This document shows positions 25,220 to 33,106 of a DNA stretch of 64,000 nucleotides, in pieces. Origin of the DNA: CBDHDJ01 sp965261645 (GTDB lineage: Bacteria > Pseudomonadota > Alphaproteobacteria > SHVV01); the NCBI GenBank assembly GCA_965261645.1, contig CBDHDJ010000003.1:496001-560000 (forward strand), written 5' to 3'. How positions within the stretch are numbered: position 1 is the first letter of the stretch; each line of letters opens with the position of its first letter. The translations under genes were made by a program, and so were the position numbers. The notes beneath the pieces are model-generated. The model saw nothing but the letters and a program-made list of their open reading frames with translations, made no database searches and was not told the origin of the DNA.

Positions 25220-26497
25220 CTAGCTCGTCGGGCTCCAGGGCGCCTCGTTGCCTTCGACGTGAAAGCCCATGAGGTGAGCGTAGTAGCGCCAGAAACCGCG
25301 GAGCGGAAGCTCGGTCACGCTGTGATCGGTCTCCTCGATCGCGCCAAGCCCACCCATCTCGATCACTGAGTGCGCCCGGCGCTCGCGGCCGATGGCGCGC
25401 TGAATCTCGACGCCCGATTCACCGTCCTCCATCGAGATCAATCCCGCAGGGCCGACGAGATTGGCCTGCTTGAGGCGCATGGCGCGAAGCTCGGCATCGT
25501 CATCCCGGTAGCCGAAATAGGTCCAGTAGAGCTCGAACTCGTCGGGTCCTTTGGGCCTGAGATGCCGGGTCGCGAGCGTATTCGCGATGCGCTGGAAGAG
25601 AACGCCGGGGAATACGGTGAGCAAAATGAGCCCCTGCCCGTCACCGACTTCGTCGCGAAACTCGGTGACGCTCGGATCCTCGAGCTGGAGGGATTCATCG
25701 TACACACCGATGCCTTCGTACTCGTGCGAGATGGTCTCGGCCTCGTCTTGGCCATAGACGGAGTAAGCCACCCACTGGCGGCCGTATTTGTCGAATACGG
25801 TCTTGCTCTCCTGGGTCGGGCGGAAGAAGCCGAAGGTGGTGGAGAACTGGTGCAGCAAACCGCCGTGATAGTGGTCGTTCACGTTCTCCCAATAGAGCTT
25901 CCAGTTGGACGGCATGCGTTGGCGCATGTAGCCCAGGATCTCTATGGGTTTGGCGAGGAAGCGGTCGAGGTAATCACGAATCGGCGCATCGAGATAATCG
26001 TACAGGGGCTCCACGTCGGAATGGACGGAGCCGAAGATCGCGCCCTTGTAACTCTCGACCCGGATCATGGTCAGGCCATGATCCTCCTTCCTAAAGCTCT
26101 GCGGCATACCGCCATGACCTGCGACGCCGCGCTCGAACGGCACGCCGATGAGGTTGCCTTTCAGGTCGTAGGTCCAGTGGTGGTAGATGCAGACGTGCTC
26201 CGTGGCGCTGCCATGGGTATCGCGCACGATGGTCGATCCGCGATGGGCGCAACGGTTGATGAAGCCGTGCAAGGTGCCGTCTTCGGCGCGGTTGACGACG
26301 ACCGATCTGTCGCCAATGAACGTGGTCAGGTAGTCACTCGGCTCGGGCATCTCCGCCTCGAGGCCGAGGTAGCACCACACCGGGCCGTGAAAGATCCGGT
26401 CCATCTCGCGATCGAACACGTCCTGATCGCCGAACACAGTGTAGGGTACCCGGCTGAAGTCTGGGCTCGGCCAGACCATGTCGTCTATCGCGCTCAC
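25220..26497 (-). CDS. Rieske aromatic-ring-hydroxylating dioxygenase alpha subunit (second of tandem pair)
   Basis: This 425-residue large-subunit oxygenase has a Rieske motif Cys-x-His in NRCAHRGSTIV (~84) and Cys-x2-His in HVCIYHHWTYDLKGN (~105). The catalytic Fe(II) ligands are in WENVNDHYHGGLLHQF (Asp/His/His, ~207-221), with an acidic third ligand further on. GTG at 26497 is used; it overlaps the upstream gene's TGA (GTGA), so the two are translationally coupled. It is clearly a paralogue of the gene at 26494-27798. No small (beta) subunit or reductase lies nearby. The substrate is likely an aromatic acid or related ring, but this is not determinable here. Confidence 0.92.
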   Translation of the reverse strand: MSAIDDMVWPSPDFSRVPYTVFGDQDVFDREMDRIFHGPVWCYLGLEAEMPEPSDYLTTFIGDRSVVVNRAEDGTLHGFINRCAHRGSTIVRDTHGSATEHVCIYHHWTYDLKGNLIGVPFERGVAGHGGMPQSFRKEDHGLTMIRVESYKGAIFGSVHSDVEPLYDYLDAPIRDYLDRFLAKPIEILGYMRQRMPSNWKLYWENVNDHYHGGLLHQFSTTFGFFRPTQESKTVFDKYGRQWVAYSVYGQDEAETISHEYEGIGVYDESLQLEDPSVTEFRDEVGDGQGLILLTVFPGVLFQRIANTLATRHLRPKGPDEFELYWTYFGYRDDDAELRAMRLKQANLVGPAGLISMEDGESGVEIQRAIGRERRAHSVIEMGGLGAIEETDHSVTELPLRGFWRYYAHLMGFHVEGNEAPWSPTS

Positions 26498-27798
26498 GGA
26501 TTATCTCCTGTTCGCCTTGGGGCGCGGGCCTGCGTCGTGGACGCCGCGCTCGCCGCGGTATACCCCATCAATTCGCAATAATTCTTCCAGAAGCCACGGA
26601 TGGGCACTTCGGTCAGAACATGATCCTGCCCTTCCGCGATATCACCACCACCGCCCATCTCGATGACCGAGAAGCCGTGGCCTGACTGGCCGACGGCGCG
26701 CTGCGCGAGGACACCCGCCTCGCCATCCTCCATCGACACGTAGCCGGCCGGGCCGGTGAGGTTGGCCTGCTTGAGCCGCATGGCGCGGAGCTCGGGATCA
26801 TCGTCCTGGTAGCCGAAATGTGTCCAGTAGAGCTCGAACTCGTGCGGATTCTTGGGCCTGATCTGACGTGTCGCCCAAGTATTGGAAAGCTGCTGGAACA
26901 GCACGTTCGGGAAGATGGTCATCATCATGATGCCGAGGCCATCGCCGGTCTCGTCGCGAAAATCGACGATCGCCGGATCTTCAAGCGCGAGCCCATCGTG
27001 AAAGACCGTGGTGTCCTGGTAGCCCGCTTCGGTGGCCTCGGCCACATCGCTGTCGGCCTCGGTATAGTGCAGCTCGTGGCGGCGCGCCTCGTCCATCACC
27101 GAGCCGCCGGCTTGGGTGTTGCGCCAGATGCCGAAGGTCGTCCCGAACTGATGAAGGAGCCCGGCGTGGTAGGGATCCTTGACGTTCTCGTAATAGAGCT
27201 TCCAGTTCGCCGGCATGCGTTGGCGCATATAGCCGAGGATCTCGACGGGTCTGCGGAACATGCGGTCGAGAAACTCCCGCATCGCCGCCCCGAGATAATC
27301 CTCGAGGGGTTCGACCTCAGCGCTGAAGGTTGCGAAGACAACACCGCGGTAGGTGGCCACGCGAAGCGTCCTGAGCCCGTGGTCTTCCTTCCTGAACGAG
27401 TCGGGCATGCCACCCTGGCCGTTCATGCCGCGCTCGAAGGGTACGCCGATCAGGTTCCCTTTCAGGTCGTAGCACCAGTGATGGTAGATGCAGGTGAAAT
27501 CCTGGGCATGACCTGAGAGATCGCGGACCAGAGTGGTGCCGCGGTGGGCGCAGCGGTTGACGAAGGCGTGGACGTGGCCGGCCTCGTCCCGCGTCACCAC
27601 GGCCTGGGTGTTGCCGATGAAGGTCGTGACGTAATCGCCGGGGCTGGGAATTTCGGCTTCGAGGGCGAGATAGCACCAGACCGGCCCGCGGAAGATCCGC
27701 CCTTGCTCGCGGGCGAAGACCTCGTCCGAGCCGAACACGCCATAGGGCACGCGGCTAAAATCCGCCGCTGGCCAGAGCAGTGCACTTTCGTCGTTCAT
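26494..27798 (-). CDS. Rieske aromatic-ring-hydroxylating dioxygenase alpha subunit (first of tandem pair)
   Basis: This is a 434-residue paralogue of the following gene. The Rieske motif is at NRCAHRGTTLV (~85) and FTCIYHHWCYDLKGN (~106); Fe(II) ligands are in YENVKDPYHAGLLHQF (~210-222). ATG 27798 is selected because it aligns with the N-terminal MDSESALLWPA of the third, truncated paralogue and lies about 65 bp from the conserved promoter. An ATG at 27858 would precede any plausible ribosome site. It is first in a two-gene operon with a 4-bp GTGA overlap. Two diverged alpha subunits without partner proteins suggest either homo-oligomeric enzymes or partners encoded elsewhere. Confidence 0.92.
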   Translation of the reverse strand: MNDESALLWPAADFSRVPYGVFGSDEVFAREQGRIFRGPVWCYLALEAEIPSPGDYVTTFIGNTQAVVTRDEAGHVHAFVNRCAHRGTTLVRDLSGHAQDFTCIYHHWCYDLKGNLIGVPFERGMNGQGGMPDSFRKEDHGLRTLRVATYRGVVFATFSAEVEPLEDYLGAAMREFLDRMFRRPVEILGYMRQRMPANWKLYYENVKDPYHAGLLHQFGTTFGIWRNTQAGGSVMDEARRHELHYTEADSDVAEATEAGYQDTTVFHDGLALEDPAIVDFRDETGDGLGIMMMTIFPNVLFQQLSNTWATRQIRPKNPHEFELYWTHFGYQDDDPELRAMRLKQANLTGPAGYVSMEDGEAGVLAQRAVGQSGHGFSVIEMGGGGDIAEGQDHVLTEVPIRGFWKNYCELMGYTAASAASTTQARAPRRTGDNP

Positions 27799-27864
27799 TG
27801 TCGCCACCCGAAGAGTGAGGAGCCCTTCATCGGGGCCCGCCATCTGCCCGCCCCACACTCGACC

Positions 27865-27893
27865 ATGCTAGACCACGGGCGTTGTCCGTACAA
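27865..27893 (-). promoter_or_regulatory. Rieske operon promoter with a palindromic operator
   Basis: On the minus strand, -35 TTGTAC (27888-27893), a 17-bp spacer and -10 TAGCAT (27865-27870). The spacer carries the near-palindrome ACGGGCGTTGTCCGT (27875-27889), with half-sites ACGGRCA and TGYCCGT. The location between -35 and -10 suits a repressor or a MerR-type activator. A diverged second copy lies at 24958-24986. Confidence 0.65.
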
Positions 27894-28270
27894 TGCGTAC
27901 CGCCTGCGCCGCAGCGCGGCGGCAATACGGTGGCGCCTTGCGGCGCCTCCACACATGACGAAAATCAGGCTTCGGACATGAGCAAGGCAGCCGCTTTTCG
28001 CAACCCGGTATCCGCCGGGGATCAAGAACGGTTTTCACAACTGAGTTGTTGGATCAGCAGGCTGACAGTAGCTAGCGGGCCGAGTGGGACGAAACTGGGC
28101 ACCGGATTATCGCGGTATTTTTACCCTCTTCTCACGTCCTGGAATAGCCAACGGCAGACATTGGGCCGCGTTGCCCGGACAGGTACGACTGACGTATGAT
28201 GGCGTCCCCGAGCGCTTGCGCCGCCCCGGCGCGAGAACCGGGGGATCACTCAGATCCCCAGGAGGTCAGC
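27894..28270 (+). other. Intergenic region between the Rieske operon and the SnoaL-like gene
   Basis: This region has no gene. It contains the 20-bp sequence CTGCGCCGCAGCGCGGCGGC (27904-27923, also at 18428), a GGCGCC-TTGC-GGCGCC hairpin near 27934-27949, and a GCAGACATT motif at 28153. The promoter for the plus-strand SnoaL/BVMO pair should lie here. Confidence 0.45.
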
Positions 28271-28651
28271 ATGACGCGCGTCGATCAGATGGACATACTC
28301 CAGCAGGTGCTCGATGGCTTCAACGCGCACGACCTCGACGCGATCTTGTCCCACTTCGCGGAGGACTGCGTGTTCGACTCCGCGCGCGGGCCGGAGCCGT
28401 GGGGACGGCGCTTCACCGGTAAGGAGGAGGTACGTCGCGGGTTCAGCGTCCTCTTCGAGAATATCCCGGACGTCCACTTCGGCGACGATAGCAGCTTCAT
28501 CTTCGGGAACCGGGGTGTGTCCGAATGGACCATCACCGGGACGACCGTCGAGGGCGAGCGGCTCGAGCTGCACGGCTGCGACCTATGGACGTTCGGCGAC
28601 GACGGCCGGATCGTCCGCAAGGACGGCTTCATGAAGCGCCCCACCGCCTGA
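28271..28651 (+). CDS. SnoaL-like / NTF2-fold protein
   Basis: This 126-residue protein has the SnoaL-like alpha+beta barrel fold. Recognisable features are an N-terminal helix pair (QQVLDGFNAHDLDAILSHFA), the strand-turn DCVFDSARG, GKEEVRRGFSVLFENIPDVH and the C-terminal sheet with HGCDLWTFGDDGRIVRKDGF. Family members are small hydrolases, isomerases or binding proteins, often paired with oxygenases. ATG 28271 follows GGAGGTCAGC, a strong ribosome site. It is 85 bp upstream of the Baeyer-Villiger monooxygenase and probably co-transcribed, so it may act on the same substrate or product. Confidence 0.82.
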   Translation: MTRVDQMDILQQVLDGFNAHDLDAILSHFAEDCVFDSARGPEPWGRRFTGKEEVRRGFSVLFENIPDVHFGDDSSFIFGNRGVSEWTITGTTVEGERLELHGCDLWTFGDDGRIVRKDGFMKRPTA

Positions 28652-28736
28652 GCGCCCCTGAAGATGTCGAAGGTCTTGTTACGGTGGCTGGGTGATATCA
28701 TCGCCACCGCGGCATTGACGAGATACGAGGGTATCC

Positions 28737-30332
28737 ATGGCATCCAAAAGTTTTGACGTGGTTGTTGTCGGCGCCGGCTTTTCCGGGCTGCACTTGCTCA
28801 AGCTACTTCGAGAGTCCGGCTGCTCGGTGCGCGTGATCGAGGCGGGCACCGGGGTAGGTGGGACGTGGTATTGGAACCGTTACCCGGGCGCACGGTGCGA
28901 CAGCGAAAGCATTATCTACTCGTATTATTTTGACGACGAACTTTACGAAGAGTGGAGCTGGCCCGAGCGTTACAGCCGCCAGCCGACGATTCTCGAATAT
29001 CTCGAGCATGTGACCGATCGTTACGACTTGCGTCGCGACATCGATTTCGAGACCCGGGTCGAGAGCGCCGTATTCGATGAGACCGCTAATCGGTGGGCGA
29101 TCCGAACCGAACAGGGAGAAGAACTCTCGGCACAATTCTGCATTATGGCGACCGGTTGCCTGTCATTGCCGAAACGACCCGACTTCGAGGGTCTAGAGGA
29201 CTTCGAAGGCAGCTGGCACCGCACCGGTCTGTGGCCCCACGAAGGAGTGAACTTCGGCGGACTTCGGGTGGGGGTAGTGGGCACCGGATCAACCGCCATC
29301 CAGGCCATACCGGTCATCGCCGAGCAGGCCGCTCATGTGACCGTGTTCCAGAGAACTGCCAACTTCAGCGTACCGGCATGGAATCACCCCACCGACCCCT
29401 CGGCGGAGAGCGCGTGCAAGGCGGACTTTCCCGCCATGCGCGAGCAAATCCGCTGGTCCGCCACCGGGTCCAACCAAATCAGCAATCGTAGGCGCGCTGC
29501 CGAGATGACAGCGAAGGAGCGCGAGCGCGAACTCGAGACCCGCTGGCGCGCGGGCAGCTTCAGCATGCTCGGTGTATTCGCCGACGTGCTGACGGACGAT
29601 GATGCCAACGCAATTGCGACCGAGTTCGTGCACAACAAAATCCGAGAAAGGGTGAACGACCCCGAGACCGCGGAGCTGCTGTGTCCAAAAGACCACCCGT
29701 TCGGTACCAAGCGTCTATGTGTCGATTCCGATTATTACGAGGTCTACAACCGCGACAACGTGACGCTGGTCGATATCAAGCATGCGCCAATCGAACGCAT
29801 TACCAAGCACGGCTTGGTGACGGACGGCACGGAGTACGAGCTTGACACGATCGTGTTCGCCATCGGCTTTGATGCAATGACCGGTCCCTTGATGGCTATC
29901 GATATTCGCGGTCGTGGCGGGAGAAGTCTGCGTGAGAAGTGGGGCGCCGGCCCGCGGACCTACCTCGGTCTCACCGTGGCGGGCTTCCCGAACATGTTCA
30001 CGACCACCGGACCTGGCAGCCCCTCCGTGCTCACCAATATGACCGTTGCGATCGAGCAGCACGTTGAATGGGTGGCAGAGTGTATCCGGGAGCTACGCGA
30101 ACGCGATATCACGTGCATCGAGGCCACGGTGGAAGCCGAGGACGAGTGGGTCGAGCACGTCAACATCACCGCTAACGAGACCTTGTTCGTACGCGCCAAT
30201 TCCTGGTACATGGGGGCGAATGTGCCCGGTAAACCAAGGGTTTTTTACCCTTATGTCGGCACAGTCAGAGATTATCGTAAGCGGTGTGACGATGTGATGG
30301 CGAAAAACTACCGGGGATTTGCTCTCGCTTGA
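28737..30332 (+). CDS. Baeyer-Villiger flavin monooxygenase
   Basis: This 531-residue FAD/NADPH enzyme inserts oxygen next to a ketone carbonyl to give an ester or lactone. It has the first Rossmann motif GAGFSGLHLLKLL (~10-22), GGTWYWNRYPGARCDSES (~43-60, typical of cyclohexanone-type BVMOs), the BVMO fingerprint FEGSWHRTGLWP (~157-168, F-x-G-x3-H-x3-W-P) and a second Rossmann motif GVVGTGSTAIQ (~180). The C-terminal TTGPGSPSVLTNM is also typical. Length matches the ~540-residue class. The start ATG lies after CGAGGGTATCC. The substrate is unknown; with the SnoaL-like partner and Rieske neighbours it suggests a ring-degradation role. Confidence 0.92.
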   Translation: MASKSFDVVVVGAGFSGLHLLKLLRESGCSVRVIEAGTGVGGTWYWNRYPGARCDSESIIYSYYFDDELYEEWSWPERYSRQPTILEYLEHVTDRYDLRRDIDFETRVESAVFDETANRWAIRTEQGEELSAQFCIMATGCLSLPKRPDFEGLEDFEGSWHRTGLWPHEGVNFGGLRVGVVGTGSTAIQAIPVIAEQAAHVTVFQRTANFSVPAWNHPTDPSAESACKADFPAMREQIRWSATGSNQISNRRRAAEMTAKERERELETRWRAGSFSMLGVFADVLTDDDANAIATEFVHNKIRERVNDPETAELLCPKDHPFGTKRLCVDSDYYEVYNRDNVTLVDIKHAPIERITKHGLVTDGTEYELDTIVFAIGFDAMTGPLMAIDIRGRGGRSLREKWGAGPRTYLGLTVAGFPNMFTTTGPGSPSVLTNMTVAIEQHVEWVAECIRELRERDITCIEATVEAEDEWVEHVNITANETLFVRANSWYMGANVPGKPRVFYPYVGTVRDYRKRCDDVMAKNYRGFALA

Positions 30333-30595
30333 ACGACGTATGGTGTCCAGCGATCAGGCTAAGTTTTCAGCTTACCCACAGCGCCACTCCCCGACAGAAA
30401 CGGCAGTTTCGTTCAACTCGCGCAGCCAGTTTAGGCGAGCGCAGCGTGTGTTAGCTTGAGCCCATGCGGCTCAGAAGCGGGCTGAAGAGCTAGATTTCCC
30501 TGCTGGCTTGGCGCTGGCCCCTTGTTATTTTTCTCACCGGCCACCGATGCCAAACGCACTCACGTTTCTCTCCGGCCCCTGGGGACTAATCACCG

Positions 30596-31047
30596 CTAAT
30601 GCCGCGTAATAAACTCGATATTGATTCCGTCAGGATCGCGCAGGTAGACATTGGTCAGAAGCGGCCTACCCTCGACATCCATCCTAAGAATCTGGTTGTA
30701 CGTCTCAAACCCGAGCTTTTCGGCCTGTTCGACAGCAGCTTCAACATTGTCGACATTGAGCGCGATGTGTGCGAACCCGAAATCGCAGGTCCGCCCTCCT
30801 ATTTTCCTACGATCTTTTGCTTCGAAGTACTCGAGAAGCTCGACCTCGTGACCTCCGGGCGCCCTGAGGTAAGCCATTTTAATTCCCGTGCCCTCAACAC
30901 CTGTGAGGGTTTCAATTGCGTTTTTATCGTCAACCATTTCGTTACTAAAGAGCTCATAGCCCAACAGATCGCAGAACACCTAATGGTGCGCTCGATATCC
31001 GAAACCGTGAATGCGGTGTGATCCGTCCCCACGACCTTGATATCAGC
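30596..31047 (-). pseudogene. VOC-superfamily (glyoxalase/extradiol type) protein with a 1-nt frameshift
   Basis: Reading leftward, the first frame encodes ADIKVVGTDHTAFTVSDIER, the usual beginning of a vicinal-oxygen-chelate domain with metal-ligand His. At about 30978-30990 the frame shifts. The rest (FCDLLGYELFSNEMVDDKNA onward, with GGHEVELLEYF, FGFAHIALNVDNVEAAVEQA and DPDGINIEFI) is in another frame from 30979 to 30596. ATTAGGTGTTC where ATTAGGGTGTTC would restore ERTIRVFCDLLGY points to a single G deletion. All VOC metal ligands survive in one frame or the other, but no full protein can be made. The exact start is unclear; GGGAGGAACGC lies just upstream. Confidence 0.85.
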
Positions 31048-31302
31048 CCTGCCAGCGTTCCTCCCGTACAAGTCCGCGACGCGCGGCGTGCAAAGTAGCT
31101 TTCCACAATGACTATTAGCACGCAAGATGCTGCTGACAGCTGGGCTCAAATGTCGGCTAATGGCTAGAAGCAGACATTATTCGGCTACGTTGGGAAGTCC
31201 GCTACTAGCCAAAACCGGACATTCACGACGGTGCTCGACGAGCCCGAGAATGACCACGTTCAACACAACACGGACTTTACGAAGGATGCTCGATGGCACG
31301 GC

Positions 31303-31506
31303 CTATCGCGACCGCGCCGCCCCGCGTTTCGCCATGGCAAAGTTCTTGACGTTGACATTCATGCGCGGGCTTTTTATCGAACTAGCTCCCGGATCGAACT
31401 GCCCAGGCTGGATTTTCTGGCCGGGTCGGTCGGCGTTGCCTGCTCGCTTTCTGGCCTTCTGCACCGCTTTCGCCTTTGCCCGTTGGCGGGCCTTAGCTTT
31501 GGTCAT
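31303..31506 (-). CDS. Small basic conserved protein of unknown function
   Basis: This 67-residue, strongly basic protein has a Lys/Arg/Ala-rich N-terminal half (MTKAKARQRAKAKAVQKARK) followed by a patterned C-terminal half (FDPGASSIKSPRMNVNVKNF, then AKRGAARSR). This layout resembles small alphaproteobacterial proteins of unknown function. GGCGAAGAAGAC precedes the ATG at 31506. Composition suggests nucleic-acid or ribosome binding, but no domain is recognised. It lies alone upstream of IS3 copy D. Confidence 0.6.
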   Translation of the reverse strand: MTKAKARQRAKAKAVQKARKRAGNADRPGQKIQPGQFDPGASSIKSPRMNVNVKNFAMAKRGAARSR

Positions 31507-31556
31507 GTCTTCTTCGCCTTTCTAACAGGCTGCTGAAAAACTCGGTCGCGAAGGTT

Positions 31557-32621
31557 TCAAGCGCAACTGTCCGTCATCAAAACAAATGGGACTGTTGAGC
31601 GTGTTTCATAGGGAGGATCTGGCTCATCTTTGTTTGATGTTAAGCCGCTTGGCTTTGATGGTTCAAGCGGCGGTTTTGGGGGGTCAGTTTTTTGATCTTT
31701 TTTTCTCTTTTCGATGATGGCGGTGTGGCGTCCAAAGTAGGCGTCGGCTGGAGTTACGTTGCCGATGCTCTCGTGGTAGCGTTGGTTGTTGTAGTGATCG
31801 ACGAAGGCGCTGATCTGGTTTTCGAGATCGCCGGGTAGATAATAATTTTCAAGCAGGATCCGGTTCTTCAGCGTTTGATTCCAGCGCTCGATCTTGCCCT
31901 GGGTTTGCGGGTGATACGGTGCGCCCCGAACGTGATCCATACCGTGGTCCTCGAGCCATTCAGCCAGATCGCCGGAGATATAGGACGAGCCGTTGTCGCT
32001 GAGCAGCTTCGGCTTGTGGACGACATTGGCGCGATTGCAGCCTGAGGCTTCTAGCGCCAACTTCAGTGTTGCCGTCACATCGTCCGCCGTCATGTTGGTG
32101 CAGAGCTTCCAAGCAATGATGTAGCGGGAATAGTCGTCCAGGATGGTCGACAGGTAAAACCAGCCCCAGCCGATGACCTTGAGATAGGTGAAGTCGGTCT
32201 GCCACAGCTGGTTCGGCGCCGTGGTCTTGTCGCGGAACTCATCGGCTGCCTTGATGACCACGAAAGCGGGGCTGGTGATCAGGTCGTGGGCCTTGAGAAG
32301 CCGGTAAACCGAGGCTTCCGAGACAAAGTAGCCCCTGGTGTCCGTAAACCTGACGGCCAGTTCCCGGGGCGACAGTTGCGTCTCCTCCAGGGCAAGATCG
32401 ATGATCTGCCCCCGGACATCATCCGGGATCCGGTTCCACACCCGGCCTGGGCTGCTGTTGCGATCCTCAAGACCGGCGTCGCCAAAGGCCAGAAAGCGAT
32501 CGTACCAGCGATAAAAGGTGGTCTTCGGAATGCCCAGCTTGTCCAAAGTGGACCCGACGCCCAGGTGGGACTGCTCGACCAGGCGGATGATCTCCAGCTT
32601 CTCGGATGCGGGATACCTCAT
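31557..32621 (-). CDS. IS3-family transposase OrfB, copy D (reads out of the IS)
   Basis: The complete DDE core is as in the other copies. One Lys/Arg-region change is visible: His to Asn in GKIERWNQTLKNR, immediately after the catalytic Glu region. The A7 run gives the same altered C-terminus as copies A and B, ending just outside the element at 31557. The start overlaps orfA by ATGA. Confidence 0.87.
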   Translation of the reverse strand: MRYPASEKLEIIRLVEQSHLGVGSTLDKLGIPKTTFYRWYDRFLAFGDAGLEDRNSSPGRVWNRIPDDVRGQIIDLALEETQLSPRELAVRFTDTRGYFVSEASVYRLLKAHDLITSPAFVVIKAADEFRDKTTAPNQLWQTDFTYLKVIGWGWFYLSTILDDYSRYIIAWKLCTNMTADDVTATLKLALEASGCNRANVVHKPKLLSDNGSSYISGDLAEWLEDHGMDHVRGAPYHPQTQGKIERWNQTLKNRILLENYYLPGDLENQISAFVDHYNNQRYHESIGNVTPADAYFGRHTAIIEKRKKDQKTDPPKPPLEPSKPSGLTSNKDEPDPPYETRSTVPFVLMTDSCA

Positions 32622-33079
32622 TCCTCGTCTCCCCCATGCCCGATCATGTTTTTTTTGAGAAGCCGGTTCTCCAGCGAAAGTTCGGCGACCAACTCCTTCA
32701 AGTCGCGCATCTCCTGGCGCAGGCCTTTAACCTCGCCCGAGGTCGCTTGGCGCCCGGTGTCGCCGGCGAGCCGCTTCTTGCCCGCTTCCAAAAACTCTTT
32801 CGACCAGCTGTAATACAGACCCTCGGCGATGCCCTCGCGGCGGCACAAGGCGGCGATGCTCTCCTCGCCGCGCAGGCCCGACACCACGATCCGGATCTTC
32901 TCCTCAGCCGTATACTGCTTGCGTGTCTTGCGGCGAATATCCCGAACCGTTCCATCCGCCGGGTCGTTCTTGCTCATTGATTTCTGTCTCATCTTCGTTC
33001 CCTTCGGTCACTACGATGAGCCAGAAATCCTCCGGTATGCAATTACCTCAATTTGTCCCAAAGGCGCTGACGTAAGACA
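31568..33079 (-). mobile_element. IS3-family insertion sequence, copy D (no target duplication)
   Basis: The ends are TGTCCGTCATCA at 31568 and, reverse-complemented, TGTCTTACGTCA at 33079, where one base differs from the other copies. The flanks (CAAC left, GCCG right) do not match. It is followed 27 bp later by IS1182 copy 2. Confidence 0.91.
32618..32992 (-). CDS. IS3-family transposase OrfA, copy D
   Basis: This 124-residue OrfA is identical in layout to copies A and B: an N-terminal helix-turn-helix, a C-terminal leucine-zipper helix, and an A8 slippery run near its end for a -1 shift into orfB. Confidence 0.9.
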   Translation of the reverse strand: MRQKSMSKNDPADGTVRDIRRKTRKQYTAEEKIRIVVSGLRGEESIAALCRREGIAEGLYYSWSKEFLEAGKKRLAGDTGRQATSGEVKGLRQEMRDLKELVAELSLENRLLKKNMIGHGGDEE

Positions 33080-33106
33080 GCCGCACCATGCCCGAGCGGA
33101 GCTTAT

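Noticed and set aside
31231..31536. 101-residue plus-strand frame opposite the small basic protein
   Set aside because: No ribosome site; the minus-strand frame has the better start and a patterned C-terminus.
31523..31567. Possible IS end (AACAGGCTGCTGAAAAACTC)
   Set aside because: It resembles the terminal sequences of several IS elements, but no matching second end or transposase remnant is present.
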